In this document: positions 44,679-54,090 of the stretch, piece after piece
Layout: each line of letters opens with the position of its first letter
Position numbering within the stretch: the stretch's first letter is position 1
DNA from: Ketobacter sp963922875
GTDB taxonomy: Bacteria > Pseudomonadota > Gammaproteobacteria > Pseudomonadales > Ketobacteraceae
NCBI GenBank assembly: GCA_963922875.1
Contig: CAWUJH010000005.1
Coordinates: 248,001 to 312,000 of the forward strand
Direction of reading: 5' to 3'
Length of the DNA stretch: 64,000 bases
The notes under the pieces: generated by a model
Seen by the model: only the letters and a program-made list of their open reading frames with translations
The model's database searches: none
What the model was told of the DNA's origin: nothing
Program-made: the position numbers and the translations under genes

Positions 44679-45425
44679 ATGGCAAACGCAGTAGCAATTA
44701 CCGGCGCATCCTCGGGCATAGGGAAAGCCATTGCGCTTGAGTACGCTCGTCGTGGTGCAAATCTGGTCTTAATGGCGCGGCGCATGGATATGCTGGAATC
44801 TTTGTCTCAAGAACTTTCGGCTCAGTTTCCGAATATTAGGGTTTTCTGCGTAAAACTGGATGTGGCGGATATTGATAGTGTCTATCCAGCTATTGAGGAA
44901 GCAGATCGACTAGTGGGTGGGTTAGATACGGTTATCGCCAACGCGGGAATAACGGATGTGCATCGCACGGGGGTAGGTGACTTTAAAAAGAGCCTGCGCG
45001 TTATTCAAATCAATTTGATTGGTGGGATGGCCACCGTAGATGGCGCTGCCCGGTTGTTCCGTGCCAGCAAACGCAAGGGGACAATAGTGGGTGTGTCTTC
45101 TGTTTCCGCTTTTAAAGGGATTCCTGGCAGTGCGGCTTATTCTGGGTCAAAGGCAGGATTTAGTAATTATTTAGGCGCTACTCGGATGGAGCTTAAAAAG
45201 CACGGAATCGATGTGCTGGTGGTACATCCCGGATTTGTGAAAACCGATTTGTCCCCCAATATGGAAAAATACCCTTTTGTGATTAGCGCCGAGAAAGCGG
45301 CCAAAGAAATTGTGAATGGTATTGAAAAGGGCACCGCTAATATAGTAGTGCCCACCATGCCGTGGAAAGTGCTGGGCCACGTAGTGCCCTACTTGCCAGA
45401 CGCTATGTACAATAAAATGTTTTAA
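44679..45425 (+). CDS. Short-chain dehydrogenase/reductase
   Basis: 248 residues of the classical SDR fold. The cofactor loop is TGASSGIGKA (about 8-17), the NAG motif is in VIANAGI, the catalytic Ser is in VGVSSVSAF and the Tyr/Lys are in YSGSKAGF. Arg-rich text after the second strand (MARRMDM) favours NADP(H). The substrate is unknown. It stands alone between the mshI promoter region and convergent ntrC. Confidence 0.9.
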   Translation: MANAVAITGASSGIGKAIALEYARRGANLVLMARRMDMLESLSQELSAQFPNIRVFCVKLDVADIDSVYPAIEEADRLVGGLDTVIANAGITDVHRTGVGDFKKSLRVIQINLIGGMATVDGAARLFRASKRKGTIVGVSSVSAFKGIPGSAAYSGSKAGFSNYLGATRMELKKHGIDVLVVHPGFVKTDLSPNMEKYPFVISAEKAAKEIVNGIEKGTANIVVPTMPWKVLGHVVPYLPDAMYNKMF

Positions 45426-45447
45426 TGATGTTAGGGCGGGGCGGCGC

Positions 45448-46881
45448 TCAGTCGTCGCCATCGTCCTCATCAGCATTGCCACCATTCATACCTAACTCTT
45501 TGATTTTTCGAGTCAAGGTGTTTCTGCCCCAGCCTAATAATTCCGCCGCATCACGGCGTCGACCGGCGGTGTGTTTCAGGGCGGTTTCAATCATTATTCG
45601 TTCGAAGGTTGGTACGGCTTTATCCAACAAGCCTCTTTGGCCTCGCGCTAGAGCTTGATCTGCCCAAGTTCTTAAGCCGTGTTCCCAGTTTGAGGATGCG
45701 TCCTGAGAACCATGAGTTTCCTGCAGTTCTGGCGGTAGATCGCTAATCATGACCTCCCGACCAGAAGCCATTACAGTTAACCAGCGGCAGGTGTTCTCCA
45801 ATTGGCGAACGTTGCCTTTCCAGTTTAGGGTCATCATGTATTCTTCGGTTTCGGGCAGAAGAATTTTTGATTCAACACTGAGTTCTTTGGCGGCCTTTTG
45901 CAAAAAATGACCGGCAAGTTGCGGAATATCTTCACGTCTTTCATTGAGTTTAGGTAAATGCACCCGAATAACGTTCAGGCGGTGAAACAAATCTTCCCGA
46001 AACTTGCCATCTTTCACCAGGTTTTCAAGATTTTGGTGAGTGGCGGCAATGATTCGTACATCCACTTTAACGGCGGTGTGGCCACCCACCCGGTAAAAGG
46101 TACCATCGGCCAAAACACGTAATAAGCGCGTTTGTGCATCCAGCGGCATATCGCCGATTTCGTCCAGAAACAGGGTGCCACCATTGGCCTGCTCAAAGCG
46201 ACCTTGCCGTTGTGCGGCAGCGCCAGTGAAAGCTCCTTTCTCATGGCCAAATAATTCTGATTCAATCAGATCCTTGGGAATAGCGGCCATATTCAGGGCG
46301 ATAAAAGGCTTGTCGGAGCGCGGGCTATGGCGGTGGAGGGCACTGGCCACCAGCTCTTTTCCGGTGCCTGATTCACCGTTAATTAAAACGGTTATATTGG
46401 AGTGAGAAAGTCTTCCAATGGCCCGAAACACTTCCTGCATCGCCGGGGCTTCGCCAATAATATCAGTGTTGGTATTGAGCACGGTTTCTGGAGAAGAGCC
46501 TTGTTGTTCTTGGCTGTGCGTGACTGCACGCTTTACCAGTGATACCGCATCATCGAGATCAAAGGGTTTAGGTAAGTACTCAAAAGCTCCACCCTGATAG
46601 GATTGAACTGCGCTGTCCAAATCTGAATGCGCGGTCATTATGATGACGGGTAAGCCAGGATAGTTGTCTTGAATGTGAGCGAGAAGCCCTAAACCGTCGG
46701 TTCCAGGCATTCTGACGTCCGTAATAATGACATCGGGTTGCGTGTTTCTCAGTTTATTGAGCGCACTGTCACCGGAGTCAAAGGTGGAGGTGTTGATTCC
46801 TTCTTGCGTCAGTGCTTTTTCGAGTACCCAGCGAATCGATTTGTCGTCATCAATTATCCAGACATTTTCTTGCCCGTGCAT
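45448..46881 (-). CDS. ntrC: Nitrogen regulatory protein NtrC (sigma-54 activator)
   Basis: 477 residues. The receiver domain (about 1-120) has IIDDD, the phospho-Asp in ITDVRMPG, and KPFD. The AAA+ sigma-54 domain has Walker A GESGTGKEL, the GAFTGA loop and FLDEIGDMP. The C-terminal Fis-type helix-turn-helix is AAELLGWGRNTLTRK. It activates nitrogen-limitation promoters, including glnA, when phosphorylated by NtrB. It starts 3 bases after ntrB. Confidence 0.97.
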   Translation of the reverse strand: MHGQENVWIIDDDKSIRWVLEKALTQEGINTSTFDSGDSALNKLRNTQPDVIITDVRMPGTDGLGLLAHIQDNYPGLPVIIMTAHSDLDSAVQSYQGGAFEYLPKPFDLDDAVSLVKRAVTHSQEQQGSSPETVLNTNTDIIGEAPAMQEVFRAIGRLSHSNITVLINGESGTGKELVASALHRHSPRSDKPFIALNMAAIPKDLIESELFGHEKGAFTGAAAQRQGRFEQANGGTLFLDEIGDMPLDAQTRLLRVLADGTFYRVGGHTAVKVDVRIIAATHQNLENLVKDGKFREDLFHRLNVIRVHLPKLNERREDIPQLAGHFLQKAAKELSVESKILLPETEEYMMTLNWKGNVRQLENTCRWLTVMASGREVMISDLPPELQETHGSQDASSNWEHGLRTWADQALARGQRGLLDKAVPTFERIMIETALKHTAGRRRDAAELLGWGRNTLTRKIKELGMNGGNADEDDGDD

Positions 46882-46884
46882 TAG

Positions 46885-48018
46885 TTACGCTCCAAGGTTG
46901 TTCTGCACCACAGGAGGAGGTTCCAGTGGTAGCAATAGTCTAAAAACGGTTTTACCGGGGTGGCTTTCACACTCCACCAGCCCATGGTGTTGGTTTATGA
47001 TTGATTGAGAAATTGAAAGGCCCAGGCCTGTGCCACTAGCGCGACCACTGATCATTGGGTAAAACATGGTTTCTTGCAGCTCTTTAGTGACACCCGGCCC
47101 GTTGTCTGTGATTTCCACCATAATAACGAGGCGATGGCGGACGTGGCCAATGGTGAACTGACGTAAGGCTCTGGTTCGCAAAACAATCTTTGGATCCTCT
47201 TGGCTTTCATCTTCCAGCAATGCTTGTTTGGCATTACGAACAATATTAAGAATGGCTTGTATCAACTGGTCTTTATCGGCCCACAAATCCGGCAGGCTGG
47301 GATCGTAGTCGCGATGGATATAGATGTTATCGCCCAGTTCAGCCAGCAATACGGTTCGCACCCGTTCCAGGATTTCATGAATATTCACTGAGGCTGGCTT
47401 GGGCATCTTCCTTGGTCCGAGCATCTCATCTACCAGGTTACGTAAACGATCCACTTCGGCAATGATGATGTCGGTGTATTCATGCAGAGTAGTATCCGGT
47501 AATTCTCTGGATAACAACTGAGCCGCTCCTCGGATGCCGCCCAGTGGGTTTTTGACCTCATGGGCAACACCTCTTACCAGGGCTCGGGTTGCTTGGTGAG
47601 CATTAATAAGGTTGTCTTCTCGGCTGATTCGCATCAAACGATCCAGGGGTCTGATTTCCAGCAGTATACTCAGGTCCTTGTTAGGCCCAGTGATGGGGGT
47701 GATGGTGTAGTCAACGGTGGCAAGCTGGGTGTTGTTGGAAATGTATATCTGAGCTTCACGCTTGGTGAAAGGGTGTAAATCCCTTAGCGCACTCTCGAGA
47801 TCGGCTTGTGCTTTGCCGTCGTCATCGTGAATTAGGGTTTGAACGAAAGACCCGGTGAGCTGGGAAAAGCTGGCGGCCATCAGATGTTCAGACGCTGGAT
47901 TAGCGTAAGTGACTCTTAATTCTTCATCGAGCAAAAGCACGGCTGTGGTCAGGTGGTCCAGCAACCGCTTATGAAGATCGTAATGTATTGAATCTCTTGC
48001 TGTATTCACGCTTGCCAT
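46885..48018 (-). CDS. ntrB: Nitrogen sensor histidine kinase NtrB
   Basis: 377 residues: a PAS domain (about 15-130), the H-box with the phospho-His in VAHEVKNPLGGI, and the ATP-binding part with NIVRNAKQAL, DNGPGV and GTGLGLSIS. It responds to nitrogen status through PII proteins and controls NtrC in both directions. The 265-base gap upstream contains an almost perfect dyad at 48228-48240. Confidence 0.96.
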   Translation of the reverse strand: MASVNTARDSIHYDLHKRLLDHLTTAVLLLDEELRVTYANPASEHLMAASFSQLTGSFVQTLIHDDDGKAQADLESALRDLHPFTKREAQIYISNNTQLATVDYTITPITGPNKDLSILLEIRPLDRLMRISREDNLINAHQATRALVRGVAHEVKNPLGGIRGAAQLLSRELPDTTLHEYTDIIIAEVDRLRNLVDEMLGPRKMPKPASVNIHEILERVRTVLLAELGDNIYIHRDYDPSLPDLWADKDQLIQAILNIVRNAKQALLEDESQEDPKIVLRTRALRQFTIGHVRHRLVIMVEITDNGPGVTKELQETMFYPMISGRASGTGLGLSISQSIINQHHGLVECESHPGKTVFRLLLPLEPPPVVQNNLGA

Positions 48019-48227
48019 ACTACACTCTCAGTTCTCATTTGCTGGAAGATGCAAGAACTAAACCAGGTAAACTGCTTAGGTTTGAAATTGGTGCGTGCTG
48101 ATTAATAAATGTGCAGCAATCATGCAGTTATGTGGCAAGTCTTGGTGGGGCGGATTTCGTATTCTTGAAGTAAGCCTTGAAATGGCGCATATCAGTTGCG
48201 GGTGCCCCGAAATAAACAGCGATATCG

Positions 48228-48240
48228 CCCCATATTGGGG
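48228..48240. promoter_or_regulatory. Palindrome upstream of ntrB
   Basis: CCCC-ATATT-GGGG reads nearly the same on both strands and lies about 210 bases before the ntrB start. It may be a regulator site. It does not closely match the usual NtrC half-sites. Confidence 0.35.
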
Positions 48241-48283
48241 ATTTTAGTCGATGCCGGTGTTCGAGTGAACTAAAATAGTGCAA

Positions 48284-48805
48284 TCACGGCGAGGTGGGGC
48301 GAACGGATGCTCGTCGAATGACGAAAGAGACGGGGCTGCTCTTGCCAAGGCTTTTGCCCGTTTTGTCGAGAACTTCTGCTTCGACGGAATAGCTGCCACG
48401 ATCTAAGTTTTGAAAGGGGAATACGGTCGCCGATTGGGGTTTGCCTTGAGCTTCACCGTTAAAATACAGCTGAATTTGATCAGAGGGGCGAAGCTTTGGG
48501 GTCAGGCTGACAGTAACGGTTACTTGACCCTGATTGTTGATGAAGTTTTCTTCATGTTCAGGCTGCGTAATTTTGATGGCTTGGTAGCTGAAAGGTTTAT
48601 CCTGAGGTTCCTGATCAACAGGTGTGGGAACTTTTAAGGCGGGCACTGTGGGTACTGGTTTTATATCCAGGGTTTCTGCGCCTTTAACGGGTTCATCGGT
48701 AAAGACAACATTGCCGTTCTCGTCTTCATACTTATAGACTTTTTCTGCAATTGCTGGCTTGGAAAGTAGTGCTAATCCCAATAAGGTTACCAGTGTTTTT
48801 TTCAT
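48284..48805 (-). CDS. DUF4124-type periplasmic protein
   Basis: 173 residues. A signal peptide (about 1-20) is followed at once by the DUF4124 motif KVYKYEDENGNVVFTDEP. An Ig-like beta domain (VTVTVSLTPKLRPSDQIQLY) fills the rest. It is commonly found between glnA and ntrB in gammaproteobacteria, though its role is not known. It is in the same orientation as both neighbours. Confidence 0.85.
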   Translation of the reverse strand: MKKTLVTLLGLALLSKPAIAEKVYKYEDENGNVVFTDEPVKGAETLDIKPVPTVPALKVPTPVDQEPQDKPFSYQAIKITQPEHEENFINNQGQVTVTVSLTPKLRPSDQIQLYFNGEAQGKPQSATVFPFQNLDRGSYSVEAEVLDKTGKSLGKSSPVSFVIRRASVRPTSP

Positions 48806-48900
48806 AGAGTCAGCTCCGCGTCATTTCTCCTAAGCGTAAGTGAAATTTCGGCAGAATCAAAGGATGCTTGCAACCGCAAAGCAAAAGCAGTAAACAAACA

Positions 48901-48930
48901 AAAGCCCAAGGCTGGTGGGCCTTGGGCTTT
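48901..48930 (-). terminator. Terminator after glnA
   Basis: AAAGCCCAAGGC and GCCTTGGGCTTT form a perfect 12-bp stem around a 6-base loop, starting about 20 bases after the glnA stop. On the minus strand TGTTTGTTT follows. It should separate glnA from the DUF4124 gene and ntrBC, at least in part. Confidence 0.9.
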
Positions 48931-48951
48931 TGTTGGATGGTAACGCAATAA

Positions 48952-50358
48952 CTAGCAGGAATAGTACATTTCAAATTCTACAGGGTGCGGGGTCATGTTC
49001 AGTTTTTCAACTTCACCGCGCTTGAGATCAATGTAGCCTTCGATCATATCTTCCGTAAACACATCGCCGGCGGTCAGGAAGTCTTTGTCAGCTTCCAGTG
49101 CATCCAGAGCCATGGTGAGGGTAGAAGATACAGTTGGGATTGCTTTAGCTTCTTCAGCTGGTAAATCATAAAGATCTTTGTCAGCGGCATCACCTGGGTG
49201 AATTTTATTTTTGATACCGTCAATCCCGGCCATCATCATGGCTGCAAATCCCAAGTAAGGGTTAGCAGTTGGGTCTGGGAAGCGCACTTCGATTCGACGT
49301 GCCTTGGCACTGTTAACGAAAGGAATACGGATGGAAGCTGAACGGTTACGAGCGGAATAGGCCAGCATGACGGGAGCTTCGAAGCCAGGGACTAAGCGCT
49401 TGTAAGAGTTGGTTGAGGCATTGGTGAAGGCATTAATAGCACGAGCGTGCTTGATGATACCGCCAATGTAGTACAATGCTTCTTTTGATAAACCTGCATA
49501 TTCGTCACCGGCAAACAGATTCTTGCCATCTTTGGACAAGGACTGGTGAACGTGCATACCGGAACCGTTATCACCAATCAAAGGTTTAGGCATGAACGTT
49601 GCGGTTTTGCCATAAGCGTGGGCGACATTCAGTACGCAGTATTTCAGAATCTGAACTTCGTCTGCTTTCGCCACTAGACTGTTGGGGCCGACACCGATTT
49701 CACATTGGCCAGCGGTACCGACTTCGTGATGGTGTACTTCAATAGTTAAACCCATTTGCTCCATGGCAGAACACATGGCGGCACGTAGGTCGTGTAGTGA
49801 GTCTACGGGTGGCACGGGGAAGTAGCCGCCTTTAACGCCGGGACGGTGGCCAATATTGCTGCGATCGAAGTCTTCATGGGAAACCCAGGCGGCTTCTTCG
49901 GAGTGAATAGAATACATGGCACCTGACATGCCTGACTGCCATTGAACTGAGTCGAAGATGAAGAATTCGGGTTCAGGGCCGAATAAGCAGCCGTCGGCAA
50001 TGCCCGTAGACTTCAGATATTCTTCCGCACGACGACCAACGGATCGAGGGTCGCGCTCATAGCCTTGCATGGTAGTAGGTTCGACGATGTCGCAACGGAG
50101 GTTGAGAGTGCTTTCATCGGTGAATGGGTCGATAACAGCCGTAGAGTCGTCGGGCATTAAAATCATGTCTGATTCGTTGATGCCTTTCCAGCCGGCTATA
50201 GATGAACCGTCGAACATTTTGCCGTCAGTAAAGAAATCATCTTTGATTTCAGACTTAGGGATGGAAACGTGTTGTTCTTTGCCGCGAGTATCAGTGAAGC
50301 GTAAATCAATCCACTTAACGTCATTTTCTTTGATGAGCGAGAGAGTCTTTCCAGACAT
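48952..50358 (-). CDS. glnA: Glutamine synthetase, type I
   Basis: 468 residues, the standard bacterial dodecameric enzyme that makes glutamine from glutamate and ammonia. Visible are the DGSSIAGW loop, EPEFFIFD, the metal/ATP motif VEVHHHEVGTAGQCE, GSGMHVHQSL and the adenylylation Tyr in LYDLPAEE. Control by covalent adenylylation is therefore expected. A sigma-54-type promoter and likely NtrC sites lie upstream. Confidence 0.98.
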   Translation of the reverse strand: MSGKTLSLIKENDVKWIDLRFTDTRGKEQHVSIPKSEIKDDFFTDGKMFDGSSIAGWKGINESDMILMPDDSTAVIDPFTDESTLNLRCDIVEPTTMQGYERDPRSVGRRAEEYLKSTGIADGCLFGPEPEFFIFDSVQWQSGMSGAMYSIHSEEAAWVSHEDFDRSNIGHRPGVKGGYFPVPPVDSLHDLRAAMCSAMEQMGLTIEVHHHEVGTAGQCEIGVGPNSLVAKADEVQILKYCVLNVAHAYGKTATFMPKPLIGDNGSGMHVHQSLSKDGKNLFAGDEYAGLSKEALYYIGGIIKHARAINAFTNASTNSYKRLVPGFEAPVMLAYSARNRSASIRIPFVNSAKARRIEVRFPDPTANPYLGFAAMMMAGIDGIKNKIHPGDAADKDLYDLPAEEAKAIPTVSSTLTMALDALEADKDFLTAGDVFTEDMIEGYIDLKRGEVEKLNMTPHPVEFEMYYSC

Positions 50359-50551
50359 TCCGATGAATCCTCCAATTGGTTTAAATAATTACTAAGGGGG
50401 TGACCTAAGGTGTCTGTTAACAGGCCCTTGTGAAGTGGTCTCTGTCGATCCTCCCCCCACTTGGGTGTCGACAGCCCCGACCGAATAAATAGTTAAGGCG
50501 TTATGCGGATATCCACACAGCGAATATTGTATTGGTCTTGCCTCACAACAA

Positions 50552-50567
50552 GGCAAAATATATGCCA
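50552..50567 (-). promoter_or_regulatory. Sigma-54 (-24/-12) promoter of glnA
   Basis: Read on the minus strand the 16 bases are TGGCATATATTTTGCC. They match TGGCAYRNNNNTTGCW at every fixed position except the last. GG and GC elements are correctly spaced. The expected start of transcription is about 180 bases before glnA, leaving a long leader that includes a GTCGA/TCGAC hairpin near 50450-50470. Confidence 0.85.
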
Positions 50568-50712
50568 TTGGATTTTCGCTGCATAGGGGTAAATGGAACT
50601 TATTGGGGATTTTTTTTGTTTGGCGGTAAATTCGGCGCTGTAACGGGGATTTTATTGGAGAAAATGGAACAAAAACGATAAATCAATAAAAAAGGTACTA
50701 TTTTGGAGCGCT

Positions 50713-50763
50713 GCATTGAGCTATTTTAGTGCGATAACAGCCTGCATGATCTATTGTGGTGCA
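50713..50763 (-). promoter_or_regulatory. Candidate NtrC enhancer sites for glnA
   Basis: On the minus strand TGCACCACAATAGATCA (50763-50747) and GCACTAAAATAGCTCAATGC (50732-50713) each carry one good NtrC half-site (GCACCA, GCACTA), with a weak second half. They lie about 150-200 bases upstream of the sigma-54 promoter, the distance expected for enhancers. Confidence 0.5.
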
Positions 50764-50784
50764 TTTTGCCCGATTATGAAGCGT

Positions 50785-51015
50785 TTACTCAGAGCCTGCT
50801 TCAACTAGGATTTCTATATGAGACTTTCCTTCTTCAGCGCTAATAAATCGATGGCCATTTACCCGGCACCAGGCGGGTATATCGTGCAGCACGCCAGGGT
50901 CTGTGGCTAAGATTAATAGACGCTCACCTTGTGGCATGGTTTGTATCAGGTTCTGAGTTTTGATGACTGGCATCGGGCATAGCAGGCCTCTGGCATCAAG
51001 CGTTGTATGAGTCAC
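50785..51015 (-). CDS. tusA: TusA-family sulfur carrier protein
   Basis: 76 residues from GTG 51015 (GTG 51018 is also possible), preceded by AGAGGA; longer frames upstream overlap the PP-loop gene. The family signature is LDARGLLCPMPVIKT with the sulfur-carrying Cys. It carries persulfide sulfur to thiolation enzymes. Its start lies 13 bases after a PP-loop enzyme gene, which suggests that the two work together. Confidence 0.88.
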   Translation of the reverse strand: MTHTTLDARGLLCPMPVIKTQNLIQTMPQGERLLILATDPGVLHDIPAWCRVNGHRFISAEEGKSHIEILVEAGSE

Positions 51016-51028
51016 CACTGTTTCCTCT

Positions 51029-52096
51029 TTATTGTAGGTACCATGACGCCGGAATATCGTTTGGGGGCATTGGGCTAATGGCGAGTTGTTTGGCGCTACC
51101 GTTTTTGTGTTGAATCTCCACCAGCACTTGATCTGCATCGCGGCCTTGGCTGAATCTTGCGGCAATTCGGGCAGCGGTCAGGAGATCTTGCTCATTGGGA
51201 TCGCCATCCACCAGAGTAATTGGACCGCCATGGCTGAGGCACTGGATGGCATGAAAGCGCTTGCGATAGCCCATTAAAAAATTGTTTTCGCCTTCTTCCC
51301 GACTCACGATCAGCTTGTAGTTAGGTTGGGGACGAATATGACGCCCAACCTTCAATAGCATAATATCATCCAGTTCGTAATCTCTGCTGCCTCTGGCTTG
51401 CCACAAATCGGCGAGCTTATTGGAGTAGCTTTCATCGGTCAGAAAGCAACAGCCGCCCGCAGGTTGGGCAAAATCCTCAAAGCCCATGGCCTTGGCCAGT
51501 GCAATTTGCGGCTTGCGATTGCGGCCATTGAAACCATATAGTTGCTCTCGGTCTATCCAGCCTTCCCGTTCAGGCAGTGTTGGGGGCAGTATTTTGGCGC
51601 ATAACGGCCGCACCAGGCGATCTTCAGCGCCAGATTCGCGCGCGATTATAGGTAAGGTTTCTTTACGCTGGGACTTCGGTCGTTGTCCAATCACTTCGCC
51701 GGTGATAATAAAGTCAAAGCCGCCATCATTGGCCAGCTCGCGAGCTTTATTCAGCATGGCGTTGGCTTTGTCCACCATAAAAATTTTGCAATCCAGGCAG
51801 GGGTTTAGATTAGCCCCATAGCCATACTTTGGATTGAGCACGATATCTTTGTACTCTTCAGAGATATCAACGATATTCATTTTAATACCCAGGGTTTCTG
51901 CCACCCACAGCGCGTTATTGCGCTTTTGCTTGTCTTTATCCTTCTTGCGAATGGCGTGAGTATGGCCCTCGACACAAAAACCGGTATAAAAATTGACGCC
52001 TTCGACAATAATTCCCTGATTTTGAATGGCTTTTACGGCGAGCATGGAGTCCAGTCCGCCAGAAATAAGAGCAATTGCTTTGCGTTGTATGGCCAT
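51029..52096 (-). CDS. PP-loop tRNA-thiolation-like enzyme (MnmA/ThiI-related) with NFACT-R-like tail
   Basis: 355 residues. The N-terminal ATP-pyrophosphatase loop is SGGLDSMLA (about 12-20). NPCLDCKIFM gives a CxxC pair and QPAGGCCFLTD two adjacent cysteines, candidates for persulfide chemistry or an iron-sulfur cluster. The C-terminal region (VGRHIRPQPNYKLIVSREEGEN) resembles the small NFACT-R-like domain. It lacks the THUMP domain of ThiI and the full MnmA C-terminal domains. Activation of a tRNA or other acceptor with ATP and sulfur from TusA is inferred. Confidence 0.78.
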   Translation of the reverse strand: MAIQRKAIALISGGLDSMLAVKAIQNQGIIVEGVNFYTGFCVEGHTHAIRKKDKDKQKRNNALWVAETLGIKMNIVDISEEYKDIVLNPKYGYGANLNPCLDCKIFMVDKANAMLNKARELANDGGFDFIITGEVIGQRPKSQRKETLPIIARESGAEDRLVRPLCAKILPPTLPEREGWIDREQLYGFNGRNRKPQIALAKAMGFEDFAQPAGGCCFLTDESYSNKLADLWQARGSRDYELDDIMLLKVGRHIRPQPNYKLIVSREEGENNFLMGYRKRFHAIQCLSHGGPITLVDGDPNEQDLLTAARIAARFSQGRDADQVLVEIQHKNGSAKQLAISPMPPNDIPASWYLQ

Positions 52097-52332
52097 AATT
52101 AATAGCTGTAGTTAGATCGTTAAGTTAGAGGTTGAGTTTATCCGCTATTTTAGGGTCGCCGAGTATACCGAAATTTAGCGGATTGTGGGTTTGGTTTTGT
52201 AAATGGGCTCCACTGTGTGACAGAAATCCAATTTCAATCCCATTTCGGTTTTTTGTCTCGTCAGTCTGTATATCTTGTTTATACTGAAGTAAGTCCAGTA
52301 TGTTATTTAGAAATTAATAGGAATGACTTTTT

Positions 52333-53982
52333 ATGCAGCTTTTCAACAAGTGCTCTATCGTTTTGCCTTTAATGATAAGCCTGATGTTATTCGGATGCGG
52401 TGGCGGCAGCAGTGATGAGGGTGGCAATGTCTTAATTGGAGGCAATACTCCCTCCGGTGGCGTATTTGGTGGTGGCGGGACCAGCGGGGGCGACGAAGAA
52501 GGGGGTGATACCACAGACCCTGCTACGGGTAATCCGAGTACATCGGTTTCTGGAGTAAGTTATCGTCCTCTGGTTTTTCGCGAAGGCTATGATGAATTCT
52601 CAGGGCAAGACGTTGGTGGGTCCTTGAATGCTATTTATCAATTCCCATTAATAAAGACCTATTTTATTAATCCTATAGATGCGAGCACCTTGGCGTCGAC
52701 TGATACCGCAGTAGTTAGCGATTACGTAGCGACTATTGATGGGGTTGAAATTGATGCCAATGAAAGCCATCCAATTCTCCAAAAAGTGATTGGAACCGAT
52801 ATTCAGCTTTTGACAGCGCTAGTATTTGATTTGAGCGCTAGCACCACGGCAGCTGGAGTTAACGTGCAAGCATTGGTTGATGAAGCTAAAGCCTACGTGG
52901 ATGCAGCGCAGGCCAGTAGTGACAAAACGATTGCTAATCAAAATTATGTGGTTTGGGCTTTTGCCTCACAAATAGATGAGCTAACAACAGGCTTCACTTC
53001 TGATAACGCAACTATTGATGCTGCGCTGGATGCGGTAGTTACCAATTATAATTCTCAAACATTAGGTACATCGAGCAATCTTAATCGGGCAGTAGTAGAA
53101 GTTGTGGGGCGTTATATTGATGATGATGGGATTTATAATTTCTCCGCCGATGGTGACAATGATTTGATTGATGCTACTGACTTTACGGGCGGTTCAGGTG
53201 AGGCAGTCTATTTAAGTCAGATAGTCATGTTTGTCACCGGGCCAGATTCCAAATCTGAAATGAGCACAGAGCTTTTGGCCCAAGCAATAAGTTCACAGAC
53301 GTTATTGCGTTATGATACTGAGGCTGCTGCAACATCTAATGAGACGGTGGGTATCCCAAAGCCCGTATTTTATTATGCAGTCGGTGGGTCAAGCTCCGCG
53401 GGAACTGTATACAGTGTTTTGCAGGATAACTCTGAAGTGTTTACTGCTCTTAGTTTAGTGGCTGGAAGTTATTCATTTACAAGTAACTTGATTCAAAACC
53501 AGCAGGCGTCAGTGCAATCTCGGTTCAATTCTTCCGGTCAATATTTGTACCGATTTGATTTGTTGCCTAGGGCTGGGGACCATATTTTATTGTTTTCATC
53601 CAAAACAGCCGGTTATAACTATACGATTACCAGTGAATTTGAAGATGGTGATCTAAACCCAGCGTTGGGAAATGCGGAAGAAGAAATAAACAATGTGAAC
53701 ACCTTTCTGGTGGAAATAGCTGGTCCCAATGGTGAATATATTGCTGGCGACAGTATTTCCTTCTCTGAAGCCCAAACTTTTACCCCCATGACCCTATGGA
53801 CCAGTGGCACCTACGGACCCTCAGACTACAGTTGGTCGATTATAGGCGGTAGCTTTACCCCCAACGCCGATGGTTCTGTGACGGTGAACCCGATAATTGG
53901 AGCGTCGGCCATATTACAATTAACCAATAACGCCATTGTTGCTGCTAATCCCTCCGCTACACTGACAATTACCAACGATTAG
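52333..53982 (+). CDS. Lipoprotein with von Willebrand A-like domain
   Basis: 549 residues. A lipoprotein signal ends in LMLFGC, followed by a Gly/Ser-rich linker (GGGSSDEGG, GGVFGGGGTSGG) and acidic patches. A vWA-like core begins with LVFDLSASTTAAG, a MIDAS-like DxSxS, and contains FVTGPDSKSEM later. The last 100 residues look like an Ig-like domain (TFTPMTLWTSGTYGPSDYSW). It is probably on the cell surface or outer membrane with a binding role. No partner is near. The base composition is a little AT-richer than in the neighbours. Confidence 0.75.
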   Translation: MQLFNKCSIVLPLMISLMLFGCGGGSSDEGGNVLIGGNTPSGGVFGGGGTSGGDEEGGDTTDPATGNPSTSVSGVSYRPLVFREGYDEFSGQDVGGSLNAIYQFPLIKTYFINPIDASTLASTDTAVVSDYVATIDGVEIDANESHPILQKVIGTDIQLLTALVFDLSASTTAAGVNVQALVDEAKAYVDAAQASSDKTIANQNYVVWAFASQIDELTTGFTSDNATIDAALDAVVTNYNSQTLGTSSNLNRAVVEVVGRYIDDDGIYNFSADGDNDLIDATDFTGGSGEAVYLSQIVMFVTGPDSKSEMSTELLAQAISSQTLLRYDTEAAATSNETVGIPKPVFYYAVGGSSSAGTVYSVLQDNSEVFTALSLVAGSYSFTSNLIQNQQASVQSRFNSSGQYLYRFDLLPRAGDHILLFSSKTAGYNYTITSEFEDGDLNPALGNAEEEINNVNTFLVEIAGPNGEYIAGDSISFSEAQTFTPMTLWTSGTYGPSDYSWSIIGGSFTPNADGSVTVNPIIGASAILQLTNNAIVAANPSATLTITND

Positions 53983-53996
53983 AGTGGGTAAAGCTA

Positions 53997-54036
53997 AATA
54001 AGGCCAGCCTAATGCGTTTAGGTTGGCCTTATTTCT
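53997..54036 (+). terminator. Terminator after the lipoprotein gene
   Basis: AATAAGGCCAGCCTAA and TTAGGTTGGCCTTATT form a 16-bp stem with one mismatch and a short loop, followed by TTC. It lies 14 bases after the stop and before the typA promoter. Confidence 0.88.
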
Positions 54037-54090
54037 TCGTAAAAGTAAAGAAATTGTAAATGATGCTGCCAAGTTGTCATGGTAATCATG

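Noticed and set aside
48228..48240. CCCCATATTGGGG as an NtrC site
   Set aside because: It lacks the GCAC/GTGC half-sites, so it is left as an unassigned dyad.
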